Below are positions 29,732-39,665 of a stretch of DNA of 64,000 bases, one piece after another. This stretch comes from Pseudomonas putida (lineage in GTDB: Bacteria > Pseudomonadota > Gammaproteobacteria > Pseudomonadales > Pseudomonadaceae). The notes under the pieces were generated by a model. It made no database searches and was not told the DNA's origin. It saw only the letters and a program-made list of their open reading frames with translations. Position 1 is the stretch's first letter, and the number at the start of each line of letters is the position of its first letter. Location: assembly GCF_026625125.1 (NCBI RefSeq), contig NZ_CP113097.1, forward strand, positions 248,001 through 312,000, written 5' to 3'. The position numbers and the translations under genes were made by a program.

Positions 29732-30874
29732 ATGCCGTTGCCAACGCTGAAAGACCAGTTTGCCGCTTTGATCGCCGCGCCCTCGGTCAGCTGCACCCAG
29801 CCGGCCCTGGACCAGTCGAACCGCCAGGTCATCGACCTGCTGGCCGGCTGGTTGGGTGACCTGGGGTTCAGCTGCGACATCCAGCAGGTCGGCCCAGGCA
29901 AGTTCAACCTGTTGGCCAGCCGTGGCAGTGGCCCGGGCGGGCTTGTGCTGGCTGGCCACAGTGACACCGTGCCGTATGACGAGCAGTTGTGGAGCAGCGA
30001 CCCGCTCAAGCTGACCGAGGTCGATGGCCGCTGGGTGGGCCTGGGCAGCTGCGACATGAAAGGCTTCTTCGCCCTGATCATCGAGGCGGTGATTCCATTG
30101 CTGGACCACGACTTCAAGCAGCCGCTGCTGATCCTCGCCACCTGCGACGAAGAAAGCTCGATGTCCGGTGCCCGAGCCTTGGCTGAGGCGGGTCAGCCAC
30201 TCGGCCGTGCGGCGGTCATCGGTGAGCCGACCGGCCTGCGCCCGATCCGCATGCACAAAGGTATCCTCATGGACCGCATCGACATCCTCGGGCGCAGCGG
30301 CCATTCCTCGGACCCAAGCCTTGGCCACAGCGCGCTGGAGGCCATGCACGCGGTGATGGGTGAGCTGATGGGCTTGCGCCGGCAATGGCAGGATACCTAC
30401 CGCAACCCGCAATTCACCGTGCCCACGCCGACCATGAACTTTGGCTGCATCCACGGTGGCGACAACCCCAATCGGATCTGCGGGCAGTGCGCCCTGGAGT
30501 TCGACCTGCGCCCCCTGCCTGGCATGGATGTAGAGCAGCTTCGTGCGGCCATCCGTGAGAAGCTGCGGCCGGTGGCCGAGCGCCATGAGGTGCGTATCGA
30601 CTACGCGCCGCTGTTCCCCGAGGTGCCGCCGTTCGAGCAGGCGGCCGATGCCGAACTGGTGCAGGTGGCCGAGCGCTTGACCGGCCATCGCGCCGAAGCG
30701 GTGGCGTTCGGTACCGAAGCGCCTTATCTTCAGCAACTGGGGTGCCAGACGATCGTGCTGGGCCCTGGCGACATTGCCTGCGCCCACCAGCCGGGCGAAT
30801 ACCTGGAAATGTCACGAATCGAGCCTACCGTGCGTCTATTGCGTGACCTGATCCGGCACTATTGCCTGAATTAA
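29732..30874 (+). CDS. argE: acetylornithine deacetylase
   Basis: This 380-residue cytosolic metallohydrolase of the M20 family removes acetate from N-acetylornithine in arginine synthesis. Zinc and catalytic residues are visible: LAGHSDTVP (His, Asp), GSCDMKG (Asp), TCDEESS (Glu-Glu), GEPTGL and the late CAHQPGEYL (His). The RSGHSSDPSLG dimer-domain motif is also present. The start at 29732 was chosen because GAGGAG lies 8 bp upstream; an in-frame ATG at 29711 has none. argA follows after 125 bp containing leader ORFs. Confidence 0.93.
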   Translation: MPLPTLKDQFAALIAAPSVSCTQPALDQSNRQVIDLLAGWLGDLGFSCDIQQVGPGKFNLLASRGSGPGGLVLAGHSDTVPYDEQLWSSDPLKLTEVDGRWVGLGSCDMKGFFALIIEAVIPLLDHDFKQPLLILATCDEESSMSGARALAEAGQPLGRAAVIGEPTGLRPIRMHKGILMDRIDILGRSGHSSDPSLGHSALEAMHAVMGELMGLRRQWQDTYRNPQFTVPTPTMNFGCIHGGDNPNRICGQCALEFDLRPLPGMDVEQLRAAIREKLRPVAERHEVRIDYAPLFPEVPPFEQAADAELVQVAERLTGHRAEAVAFGTEAPYLQQLGCQTIVLGPGDIACAHQPGEYLEMSRIEPTVRLLRDLIRHYCLN

Positions 30875-30917
30875 ACGTCCACCCTGCTGATTCGTCTTTG
30901 CCTAGAGGAGACCGCGC

Positions 30918-30944
30918 GTGACCGCAAGCCTGTTCCGACGATGA
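30918..30944 (+). CDS. putative Arg-Arg leader peptide upstream of argA
   Basis: This eight-codon ORF (MTASLFRR) has a GTG start preceded by GAGGAG at ideal spacing. It ends with two consecutive CGA arginine codons, rare in GC-rich pseudomonads. The TGA stop overlaps the ATG of a second minute ORF. Position and codon content suggest a translated leader that senses charged tRNA-Arg or slows ribosomes ahead of argA. No classical attenuator stem was identified, so this stays a hypothesis. Confidence 0.4.
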   Translation: MTASLFRR

Positions 30945-30961
30945 TCCTGAACGCCGTGTGA
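30941..30961 (+). CDS. second minute leader ORF upstream of argA
   Basis: ATG-started MILNAV is coupled to the preceding leader by ATGA and ends 38 bp before argA. It may be chance, or it may hand terminating ribosomes towards argA. It is too short for any homology argument. Confidence 0.25.
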   Translation: MILNAV

Positions 30962-30999
30962 TCCAACGTTCTCCGTCCACTTTATCCACAGGCCCTGTC

Positions 31000-32298
31000 A
31001 TGCCCGATTACGTCAACTGGCTGCGTCATGCCTCCCCGTACATCAATGCCCATCGCGACTGCACCTTTGTCGTCATGCTTCCCGGCGATGGGGTAGATCA
31101 CCCCAATTTCGGCAATATCGTCCATGACCTGGTGTTGCTGCACAGCCTGGGCGTGCGCCTGGTGCTGGTGCATGGTTCGCGCCCGCAGATCGAAAGCCGC
31201 CTGGCCGCCCGTGGCCTGACCCCGCACTACCACCACGGCCTGCGCATCACCGATGCCGCAACCCTGGACTGCGTGATCGACGCCGTGGGTGCCTTGCGCC
31301 TGGCCATCGAAGCGCGCCTTTCGATGGACATCGCCGCCTCGCCGATGCAGGGCTCGCGCCTGCGCGTGGCTTGCGGCAACCTGGTGACGGCCCGGCCTAT
31401 CGGCGTGCTCGAAGGTGTGGACTACCACCACACCGGTGAAGTACGGCGCATCGACCGCAAAGGCATCAGCCGCCTGCTCGACGAGCGCTCGATTGTGCTG
31501 CTGTCGCCGCTGGGCTATTCGCCGACGGGTGAAATCTTCAACCTGGCTTGCGAAGACGTGGCCACCCGCGCCGCCATCGAATTGGGTGCCGACAAGCTGT
31601 TGCTGTTCGGCGCTGAGCCCGGGCTGCTGGATGAGAGCGGCAAGCTGGTGCGTGAGTTGCGCCCGCAGCAGGTCGCACCGCACCTGGCGCGGCTGGGCAG
31701 TGATTATCAGGGCGAGTTGCTCGATGCCGCCGCCGAGGCCTGCAAGGGCGGCGTGGCACGTAGCCACATCGTCAGCTATGCCGAGGACGGCGCACTGCTC
31801 ACCGAGCTGTTCACCCGCGGCGGCGGCGGCACGCTGGTGTCGCAGGAGCAGTTCGAAGTGGTGCGCGAGGCGACCATCGAGGACGTGGGTGGGTTGCTGG
31901 AGCTGATCAGCCCGCTGGAGGAGCAGGGCATTCTGGTGCGACGCTCGCGTGAAGTGCTGGAACGTGAGATCGAGCAGTTCAGCGTGGTCGAGCGCGAGGG
32001 CATGATCATCGCCTGCGCGGCGTTGTATCCGATTGCCGATTCCCAAGCCGGTGAGCTGGCGTGCCTGGCGGTGAACCCGGAGTACCGCCATGGCGGGCGC
32101 GGTGACGAGCTGCTGGAGCGGATCGAGAGCCGGGCGCGGGCGTTGGGGTTGAACACCTTGTTCGTGCTTACCACCCGGACCGCGCACTGGTTCCGCGAGC
32201 GTGGCTTTGCCCCTAGCGGGGTAGAGCGGCTGCCGTCGGCACGAGCATCGCTGTACAACTACCAGCGCAATTCGAAGATTTTCGAAAAGTCTCTGTAA
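31000..32298 (+). CDS. argA: N-acetylglutamate synthase
   Basis: This 432-residue enzyme commits glutamate to arginine synthesis with acetyl-CoA. The N-terminal amino-acid-kinase domain (about 1-285; VRLVLVHGSRPQIE, VRRIDRKGI, YSPTGEIFNL) carries the arginine-feedback site. The C-terminal GNAT domain (about 290-432) has LACLAVNPEYRHGGRGDELL. The usual start MPDYVNWLRHASPYIN is at 31000. An in-frame GTG at 30958 would add 14 residues but lacks a good site. A terminator shared with spuI follows. Confidence 0.95.
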   Translation: MPDYVNWLRHASPYINAHRDCTFVVMLPGDGVDHPNFGNIVHDLVLLHSLGVRLVLVHGSRPQIESRLAARGLTPHYHHGLRITDAATLDCVIDAVGALRLAIEARLSMDIAASPMQGSRLRVACGNLVTARPIGVLEGVDYHHTGEVRRIDRKGISRLLDERSIVLLSPLGYSPTGEIFNLACEDVATRAAIELGADKLLLFGAEPGLLDESGKLVRELRPQQVAPHLARLGSDYQGELLDAAAEACKGGVARSHIVSYAEDGALLTELFTRGGGGTLVSQEQFEVVREATIEDVGGLLELISPLEEQGILVRRSREVLEREIEQFSVVEREGMIIACAALYPIADSQAGELACLAVNPEYRHGGRGDELLERIESRARALGLNTLFVLTTRTAHWFRERGFAPSGVERLPSARASLYNYQRNSKIFEKSL

Positions 32299-32330
32299 AC
32301 CAGGCGATCGATTGCCCTGCCAACCCATGC

Positions 32331-32358
32331 AAAACGCCGCCCCAGAGGGCGGCGTTTT
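32331..32358. terminator. bidirectional terminator between argA and spuI
   Basis: AAAACGCCGCC and GGCGGCGTTTT form an 11 bp stem around a short loop between convergent genes, with A/T flanks for both directions. Confidence 0.88.
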
Positions 32359-32361
32359 CAT

Positions 32362-33738
32362 TTACACGGTATGCAGATACCAGTTGTACTCGAGGTCGGA
32401 GATCGAATGCTCGAACTCCTCCAGCTCGCTCTCCTTGCACGCGACGAAGATGTCGATGTACTTCGGATCGATGTACTTGTTCAGGATCTCGCTGTCGTCC
32501 AGCTCGCGCAGGGCATCGCGCAGGTTGTTCGGCAGGCTCTGCTCCAGCTGTTCGTACGAGTTGCCTTCGATCGGCTCACCTGGCTCGACCTTGTTGGTCA
32601 GGCCATGGTGCACACCAGCCAGCACGGCGGCCATCATCAGGTACGGGTTGGCGTCGGCGCCGGCCACGCGGTGCTCAAGGCGTACGGCGTCGGGCGAGCC
32701 GGTCGGTACGCGCAGGGCCACGGTGCGGTTGTCCAGGCCCCAGCTCGGCGCGTTCGGCACGTAGAACTGAGCGCCAAAACGACGATACGAGTTGACGTTC
32801 GGGCAAAGGAACGCCATCGACGCAGGCAGGGTCTCGAGCACACCGCCGACAGCGTGACGTAGCGCGGCGTTCTGCTCGGGATCCTCGCTGGTGAAGATGT
32901 TGTTGCCATCCTTGTCCAGCACGGAAATGTGTACATGCAGGCCGTTGCCTGCCTGGCCCGGGTAGGGCTTGGCCATGAATGTGGTGTCCATTTCATGGTC
33001 GTAGGCGATGTTCTTGATCAAGCGCTTGAGCAGCACGGCATAGTCACAGGCCTTGAGCGGGTCAGGGACGTGGTGCAGGTTGACTTCGAACTGTGCCGGG
33101 GCGCTTTCCTTGACGATGGCGTCGGCCGGAATGCCTTGTTCCTTGGCGCCTTCGAGGATGTCCTGCAGGCAATCGGCGTATTCGTCCAGGTCGTCGATCA
33201 GGTACACCTGGGTCGACTGCGGGCGCTTGCCCGAGATCGGCGAGCGCGGTGGCTGCGGGCGGCCGTTCACGTTCTCCTGGTCGATCAGGTAGAACTCCAG
33301 TTCGAACGCGGCGCAGATGGTCAGGCCCATGTCGTCGAACTTGCTCACTACCTGACGCAGCACTTCACGAGGGTCGGCGAAGAAAGGCTCGCCTTCAAGC
33401 TCGTGCATGGTCATCAGCAGCTGTGCGGTGGGGCGTTTCTGCCAGGGCTCGTTACTGAGCGTACCCGGGATCGGATAGCAGATGCGGTCAGCATCGCCGA
33501 TGTCCAGGCCAAGCCCGGTGCTTTCGACGGTGGAACCGTTGATATCGAGGGCGAAAAGGGAGGCCGGCAGGTTGATGCCTTTCTCGTAAACCTTGTGGAG
33601 GCTGGTGCGCTCTATGCGCTTGCCACGCACCACACCATTCATATCTGCAATCAGAAGGTCAACGTAGAGAACCTCAGGATGTTCCTTAAGGAACGCGTTC
33701 GCTTCGTTAAGCTGAACGGCACGCGGGGGTACCGACAT
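32362..33738 (-). CDS. spuI: gamma-glutamylpolyamine synthetase (glutamine-synthetase family)
   Basis: This 458-residue cytosolic enzyme ligates glutamate to a polyamine amine group using ATP, the entry step of the gamma-glutamyl route. The GS beta-grasp (VLYVDLLIADMNGVVRGKRI) and catalytic barrel are present, with metal/ATP motifs ELEFYL, GNGLHVHIS and the arginine site RVAGADANPYL. The position, divergent from spuB and convergent with argA, matches spuI/puuA. It is a paralogue of the product of spuB. Start ATG at 33738. Substrate preference (putrescine, spermidine or other) cannot be read from the sequence. Confidence 0.88.
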   Translation of the reverse strand: MSVPPRAVQLNEANAFLKEHPEVLYVDLLIADMNGVVRGKRIERTSLHKVYEKGINLPASLFALDINGSTVESTGLGLDIGDADRICYPIPGTLSNEPWQKRPTAQLLMTMHELEGEPFFADPREVLRQVVSKFDDMGLTICAAFELEFYLIDQENVNGRPQPPRSPISGKRPQSTQVYLIDDLDEYADCLQDILEGAKEQGIPADAIVKESAPAQFEVNLHHVPDPLKACDYAVLLKRLIKNIAYDHEMDTTFMAKPYPGQAGNGLHVHISVLDKDGNNIFTSEDPEQNAALRHAVGGVLETLPASMAFLCPNVNSYRRFGAQFYVPNAPSWGLDNRTVALRVPTGSPDAVRLEHRVAGADANPYLMMAAVLAGVHHGLTNKVEPGEPIEGNSYEQLEQSLPNNLRDALRELDDSEILNKYIDPKYIDIFVACKESELEEFEHSISDLEYNWYLHTV

Positions 33739-34312
33739 GATGCAACACCTTTGTTGTTAAAAATATCAATCAAGGGGGGCTTGCAGGACCAGTCAATCGA
33801 AAAGCCATACTGATGTCAAGCCAACCCCATGATGCCCTGAAATGGCACATCGACGGCAGATTTGCTGCATATCGGGGCGTGCCATTATCCGCTATTTCCC
33901 TGCCAATGGGCTATCTCCGACATGCCGTGTTTTATTTTTTACGGAGGTGTTGTGTAAAAAAATGAACAAGGCTAAGCTCGGTCTCAACCCAAAACACAAT
34001 AATACGAGGGTCACATGGTCCGCTTGTCGCGACCTGAAAGCGCTGCCTGTGCAGTGCGCTCGGGTATCCCTGCCGTTCCGGCACGCATCGATCGCGCTGT
34101 GGCCGTACTGGCCGCAATAATTGACGCTTTGCGCTTCTGGACTACCCCTCGTAGCGCCGTTTCGCTTCCTTTCTTGTATTCCTGCCCTTCGAACTCATTA
34201 CGGACACGCTTGTTTGCAGTGTATCCACAGTGGTCCTGCGTGGGGGTTTTTGCTTTAGCAACCCACTCCATCCAGAATCAATGCGCGGACCACATTACCT
34301 CCTGAGGTATCT
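33739..34312. promoter_or_regulatory. spuI-spuB divergent region (574 bp, no gene)
   Basis: No convincing gene is present. Small frames at 33962-34120 and 34015-34305 lack family features. The first has a GGAGG about 13 bp upstream, but its second half looks random. In P. aeruginosa this side of spuB is occupied by spuA; no trace is seen here. The length suggests a long, possibly structured spuB leader. No sigma-54 site of correct spacing was found. Confidence 0.5.
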
Positions 34313-35671
34313 ATGAGTAACAACCTCGACCAGCTCACCGATTGGTTGAAAGAGCACAAGATCACCGAAGTCGAATGCCTGATCAGTGACCTGACCGGCA
34401 TCACCCGCGGCAAGATCTCGCCGACCAACAAGTTCATCGCCGAAAAAGGCATGCGTCTGCCCGAGAGCGTGTTGCTGCAGACCGTGACCGGCGATTACGT
34501 CGATGACGACATCTATTACGAACTGCTCGACCCGGCCGACATCGACATGATCTGCCGGCCCGACGAAAACGCTGTGTTCCTCGTGCCGTGGGCCATCGAG
34601 CCTACCGCCCAGGTCATCCACGACACCTACGACAAGAAGGGCAACCCGGTCGAGCTGTCGCCGCGCAACGTCCTGAAGAAAGTCCTGCAGCTTTACGCCG
34701 ACAAGGGCTGGCAACCGATCGTCGCGCCAGAGATGGAGTTCTACCTGACCAAGCGCAGCGAGGACCCAGACTTCCCGCTGCAGCCCCCGGTAGGTCGTTC
34801 CGGCCGCCCCGAAACCGGCCGCCAGTCGTTCTCCATCGAAGCTGCCAACGAATTCGACCCGCTGTTCGAGGACGTCTACGACTGGTGCGAGCTGCAGCAG
34901 CTGGACCTCGATACCCTGATTCACGAAGACGGCACGGCGCAGATGGAGATCAACTTCCGTCACGGCAACGCCCTGCACCTGGCCGACCAGATCCTGGTGT
35001 TCAAGCGCACCATGCGCGAAGCGGCGCTCAAGCACAATGTGGCCGCCACTTTCATGGCCAAGCCCATGACCGGCGAGCCGGGCAGTGCCATGCACCTGCA
35101 CCAGAGCGTGGTCGATTCGGTCACTGGCAAGAACATCTTCAGCAATGAAGACGGCAGCATGAGCGAGCTGTTCCTGCACCACATCGGGGGCCTGCAGAAG
35201 TTCATCCCCGAGGCGTTGCCGCTGTTTGCCCCGAACGTCAACTCGTTCCGCCGCTTCCTGCCCGACACGTCGGCCCCGGTCAACGTCGAGTGGGGTGAGG
35301 AAAACCGCACCGTCGGCCTGCGCGTACCGGATGCCGGCCCGCAGAACCGTCGGGTCGAGAACCGCCTGCCGGGCGCCGATGCCAACCCTTACCTGGCCAT
35401 CGCTGCCAGCCTGCTGTGCGGCTACATCGGCATGGTCGAAGGCATTGCCGCCAGCGCCCCGGTGCAGGGGCGCGGCTATGAGCGGCGCAACCTGCGCTTG
35501 CCGTTGACCATCGAGGACGCCTTGGAACGCATGGAAGTCAGCCGCGCGCTGACCCAGTACCTGGGCAAGAAATTCATCACCGGTTACGTCGCCACCAAAC
35601 GCGCCGAGCATGAGAACTTCAAGCGTGTCATCAGCTCCTGGGAGCGTGAGTTCCTGCTGTTTGCTGTGTGA
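34313..35671 (+). CDS. spuB: gamma-glutamylpolyamine synthetase paralogue (glutamine-synthetase family)
   Basis: This 452-residue cytosolic enzyme is a paralogue of SpuI. Conserved motifs are VECLISDLTGITRGK, PEMEFYL, GSAMHLHQS and RLPGADANPYLAIAA. It probably glutamylates a polyamine or diamine. A GAGG lies just before the ATG. It is the first gene of the plus-strand spu run; a perfect hairpin separates it from spuC. Exact substrate is unknown. Confidence 0.88.
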   Translation: MSNNLDQLTDWLKEHKITEVECLISDLTGITRGKISPTNKFIAEKGMRLPESVLLQTVTGDYVDDDIYYELLDPADIDMICRPDENAVFLVPWAIEPTAQVIHDTYDKKGNPVELSPRNVLKKVLQLYADKGWQPIVAPEMEFYLTKRSEDPDFPLQPPVGRSGRPETGRQSFSIEAANEFDPLFEDVYDWCELQQLDLDTLIHEDGTAQMEINFRHGNALHLADQILVFKRTMREAALKHNVAATFMAKPMTGEPGSAMHLHQSVVDSVTGKNIFSNEDGSMSELFLHHIGGLQKFIPEALPLFAPNVNSFRRFLPDTSAPVNVEWGEENRTVGLRVPDAGPQNRRVENRLPGADANPYLAIAASLLCGYIGMVEGIAASAPVQGRGYERRNLRLPLTIEDALERMEVSRALTQYLGKKFITGYVATKRAEHENFKRVISSWEREFLLFAV

Positions 35672-35681
35672 TCAACCCCTG

Positions 35682-35701
35682 AGGCCGCCCGCCGGCGGCC
35701 T
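35682..35701 (+). repeat. hairpin at spuB-spuC junction
   Basis: AGGCCGCC and GGCGGCCT form a perfect 8 bp stem around CGCC, 11 bp past the spuB stop. With no U-tract, it is more likely an mRNA stabiliser or processing element than a full terminator. Confidence 0.6.
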
Positions 35702-35720
35702 GTGGACCCTGGAGAAGCAC

Positions 35721-37082
35721 ATGAGCGTCAAAAACCCGCAAACCCGTGACTGGCAAACCCTGAGCGGCGAGCACCACCTTGCACCTTTCAGTGACTACAA
35801 GCAGCTGAAGGAAAAGGGGCCGCGCATCATTACCAAGGCGCAGGGTGTGCATTTGTGGGACAGCGAGGGGCACAAGATCCTCGACGGCATGGCCGGCTTG
35901 TGGTGCGTCGCGGTGGGGTATGGTCGTGAAGAGCTGGTCCAGGCTGCCGAAAAGCAGATGCGCGAACTGCCGTACTACAACCTGTTCTTCCAGACGGCCC
36001 ACCCGCCTGCGCTGGAGCTGGCCAAGGCCATTACCGACGTAGCGCCCGAGGGCATGACCCATGTGTTCTTCACAGGCTCTGGCTCCGAAGGCAATGACAC
36101 GGTGCTGCGCATGGTCCGCCACTACTGGGCGCTCAAGGGCAAGCCGCAGAAGCAGACCATCATCGGCCGTATCAACGGCTACCACGGCTCGACGGTCGCC
36201 GGTGCAAGCCTGGGCGGCATGAGCGGCATGCACGAACAGGGCGGCCTGCCGATCCCGGGCGTCGTGCATATCCCGCAACCGTACTGGTTCGGTGAAGGCG
36301 GCGACATGAGCCCGGACGAGTTCGGGGTGTGGGCGGCCGAGCAACTGGAGAAGAAGATTCTCGAAGTGGGTGAGGACAACGTCGCGGCCTTCATCGCCGA
36401 GCCTATCCAGGGCGCCGGCGGCGTGATCATCCCGCCAGACACCTACTGGCCCAAGGTCAAACAGATCCTCGCCAAGTACGACATCCTGTTCGTCGCTGAC
36501 GAAGTGATCTGCGGTTTTGGCCGTACCGGCGAGTGGTTCGGCTCTGACTACTACGGCCTCAAGCCCGACCTGATGACCATCGCCAAAGGCCTTACTTCCG
36601 GTTACATCCCCATGGGCGGTGTGATCGTGCGTGACAAGGTGGCCAAGGTGCTCAGCGAAGGCGGCGACTTCAACCACGGGTTCACCTATTCCGGCCACCC
36701 GGTGGCCGCTGCGGTAGGCCTGGAAAACCTGCGCATCCTGCGCGACGAGAAGGTCGTCGAGAAGGTCCGTACGGAAGTGGCACCCTACTTGCAAAAACGT
36801 CTGCGTGAGCTGCAGGACCACCCGCTGGTGGGCGAGGTACGCGGCCTGGGCCTGCTCGGCGCGATCGAGCTGGTCAAGGACAAGGCCTCCCGCAGCCGTT
36901 ACGAAGGCAAGGGCGTGGGCATGATCTGCCGCAACTTCTGCTTCGACAACGGCCTGATCATGCGCGCGGTGGGTGACACCATGATCATCGCACCACCGCT
37001 GGTGATCAGCCATGCAGAGGTGGACGAGCTGGTGGAAAAGGCACGCAAATGCCTGGACCTGACCCTCGAAGCGATCCGTTGA
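35721..37082 (+). CDS. spuC: polyamine:pyruvate aminotransferase
   Basis: This 453-residue PLP enzyme is a class III omega-aminotransferase that moves a terminal amino group of putrescine/cadaverine-type amines to pyruvate. The PLP motifs are FTGSGSEGND, INGYHGSTVAG, VADEVICGFGRTG and the Schiff-base Lys in MTIAKGLTSGYIP. The frame is open from 35610, but the ATG at 35721 has TGGAGAAGCAC upstream and the family-typical start MSVKNPQTRDWQ. It is followed by a long near-perfect hairpin and spuD. Confidence 0.92.
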   Translation: MSVKNPQTRDWQTLSGEHHLAPFSDYKQLKEKGPRIITKAQGVHLWDSEGHKILDGMAGLWCVAVGYGREELVQAAEKQMRELPYYNLFFQTAHPPALELAKAITDVAPEGMTHVFFTGSGSEGNDTVLRMVRHYWALKGKPQKQTIIGRINGYHGSTVAGASLGGMSGMHEQGGLPIPGVVHIPQPYWFGEGGDMSPDEFGVWAAEQLEKKILEVGEDNVAAFIAEPIQGAGGVIIPPDTYWPKVKQILAKYDILFVADEVICGFGRTGEWFGSDYYGLKPDLMTIAKGLTSGYIPMGGVIVRDKVAKVLSEGGDFNHGFTYSGHPVAAAVGLENLRILRDEKVVEKVRTEVAPYLQKRLRELQDHPLVGEVRGLGLLGAIELVKDKASRSRYEGKGVGMICRNFCFDNGLIMRAVGDTMIIAPPLVISHAEVDELVEKARKCLDLTLEAIR

Positions 37083-37115
37083 GCGCCTGCTAGGCTAGCG
37101 ATGTGACATTAAGTC

Positions 37116-37155
37116 GTTACAAGGGGCTGGTTTCCTTGAAACAGCGCCTTGTAAC
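37116..37155 (+). repeat. long hairpin at spuC-spuD junction
   Basis: GTTACAAGG and CCTTGTAAC, nine bases each, flank an inner GTTTC-CTT-GAAAC stem. The 40 nt folds almost end to end with one bulge and one mismatch. It lies 34 bp after spuC and 97 bp before spuD. It could be an operator-like palindrome or an RNA element that uncouples spuD from spuC. Confidence 0.6.
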
Positions 37156-37251
37156 TTGCCAGACTAGCGGCTGTTTCAGTCGTCCGGCGCTCTGCACGGT
37201 AGGTTCTGGCTGCTGAACAGATGGCTAAATAAAAATTCTGGAGCATGACGC

Positions 37252-38349
37252 ATGAAGAAAATGGGCAAGACGTTGCTGGCCGCCGCCCTGATGGGAGCCA
37301 TGGCCACCGCTGTACAGGCTGAAGACAAGGTGCTGAACGTCTACAACTGGTCGGACTACATCGCTCCGGACACCATCGCGAAGTTCGAGAAACAGACAGG
37401 CATCAAGGTCAAGTACGACGTCTTCGACAGCAACGAAACCCTGGAAGCCAAGCTGCTGGCGGGCAAGTCGGGCTATGACGTGGTCGTACCGTCCAACAAC
37501 TTCCTGGCCAAGCAGATCAAGGCAGGGGTCTACGAAAAGCTCGACCGCTCCAAGCTGCCGAACTGGAAGAACCTCGACGAAGACCTGCTCAAGGCCGTGG
37601 GTGACGCCAGCGACAAAGGCAACGAGCACGCATTCCCCTACATGTGGGGCTCGATCGGCATCGGCTACAACCCGGAGAAGGTCAAGGCTGCTTTGGGCGT
37701 CGACAAGATCGATTCGTGGGACGTGGTATTCAAGCCGGAGAACATCGCCAAGCTCAAGAGCTGCGGCGTGAGCTTCCTCGACGCACCGACCGAGATGCTG
37801 CCGGCCGCGCTGCACTACCTGGGGCTGCCTAGCGACAGCACCAAGAAAGAAGACCTGAAGAAGGCCGAGGACCTGTTCCTGAAGATCCGTCCTTCGATCA
37901 CCTACTTCCACTCGTCCAAATACATCGGCGACATGGCCAACGGCAACATCTGCGTGGCCGTGGGTTACTCGGGTGACCTGGAGCAATCCAAGGCGCGCGC
38001 CCATGAAGCCGGCGACAAGGTCAAGGTCGACTACATCATTCCGAAAGAAGGCGCCGGTACCTTCTACGACATGGTCGCCATGCCCAAGGATGCCGAGCAC
38101 AAGGAAGCCGCCTACAAGTTCATGGACTTCCTGATGCAACCGGAAATCATGGCCGAGATCACCAACGCCGTACGCTTCCCGAACGGCAACGCTGCTGCGA
38201 CCCCGTTGGTGGACAAGGACATCACCAGCGACCCGAGCATCTATCCGCCTGCCGACGTGAAAAAGCACCTGTACGCGATCGCCGCGCCAGAAGCTGCTGC
38301 CCAGCGCCTGATCACTCGCAGCTGGACCAAGATCAAGTCGGGCAAATAA
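37252..38349 (+). CDS. spuD: polyamine ABC transporter periplasmic binding protein
   Basis: This 365-residue protein has a signal peptide [20 protein letters not shown] (cleaved after VQA) and a PotF/PotD-type fold: [39 protein letters not shown] and [13 protein letters not shown]. In P. aeruginosa SpuD prefers putrescine and SpuE spermidine; which holds here is inferred from gene order only. It is flanked by hairpins on both sides, a common device to keep binding-protein mRNA abundant. Confidence 0.92.
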   Translation: MKKMGKTLLAAALMGAMATAVQAEDKVLNVYNWSDYIAPDTIAKFEKQTGIKVKYDVFDSNETLEAKLLAGKSGYDVVVPSNNFLAKQIKAGVYEKLDRSKLPNWKNLDEDLLKAVGDASDKGNEHAFPYMWGSIGIGYNPEKVKAALGVDKIDSWDVVFKPENIAKLKSCGVSFLDAPTEMLPAALHYLGLPSDSTKKEDLKKAEDLFLKIRPSITYFHSSKYIGDMANGNICVAVGYSGDLEQSKARAHEAGDKVKVDYIIPKEGAGTFYDMVAMPKDAEHKEAAYKFMDFLMQPEIMAEITNAVRFPNGNAAATPLVDKDITSDPSIYPPADVKKHLYAIAAPEAAAQRLITRSWTKIKSGK

Positions 38350-38363
38350 GCCTGACTGCAACA

Positions 38364-38393
38364 GCTCTGGGCCGGGGTTTTCCGGCCCAGAGC
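38364..38393 (+). repeat. hairpin at spuD-spuE junction
   Basis: GCTCTGGGCCGG (38364-38375) pairs perfectly with CCGGCCCAGAGC (38382-38393) over the loop GGTTTT. It lies 14 bp after the spuD stop. It is very stable, has no following U-tract, and would protect the spuD message from 3' decay. Confidence 0.7.
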
Positions 38394-38399
38394 CGGTGA

Positions 38400-39605
<1,206 letters not shown>

Positions 39606-39613
39606 CAATTCAG

Positions 39614-39637
39614 GCCCGCCGCCAAAGCAGGGGCGGG
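39614..39637 (+). repeat. hairpin at spuE-spuF junction
   Basis: GCCCGCC and GGCGGGC pair across a 10 nt loop just after the spuE stop. It is similar in position to the hairpins after spuB, spuC and spuD. Confidence 0.6.
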
Positions 39638-39665
39638 CACACAAATCTTGTTGGGAGTTTCACTC

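Noticed and set aside
33962..34120. Possible 52-codon gene MNKAKLGLNPKHNNTR... upstream of spuB
   Set aside because: GGAGG is 13 bp away, the second half looks random, and it overlaps another meaningless frame; kept only as part of the intergenic region.
34218..34235. DnaA-box-like TATCCACAG
   Set aside because: A single copy with no DUE or neighbouring boxes; not an origin.
34295..35611. 438-codon frame antisense to spuB
   Set aside because: Mirror of a clear glutamine-synthetase-family gene; no motifs in the antisense product.
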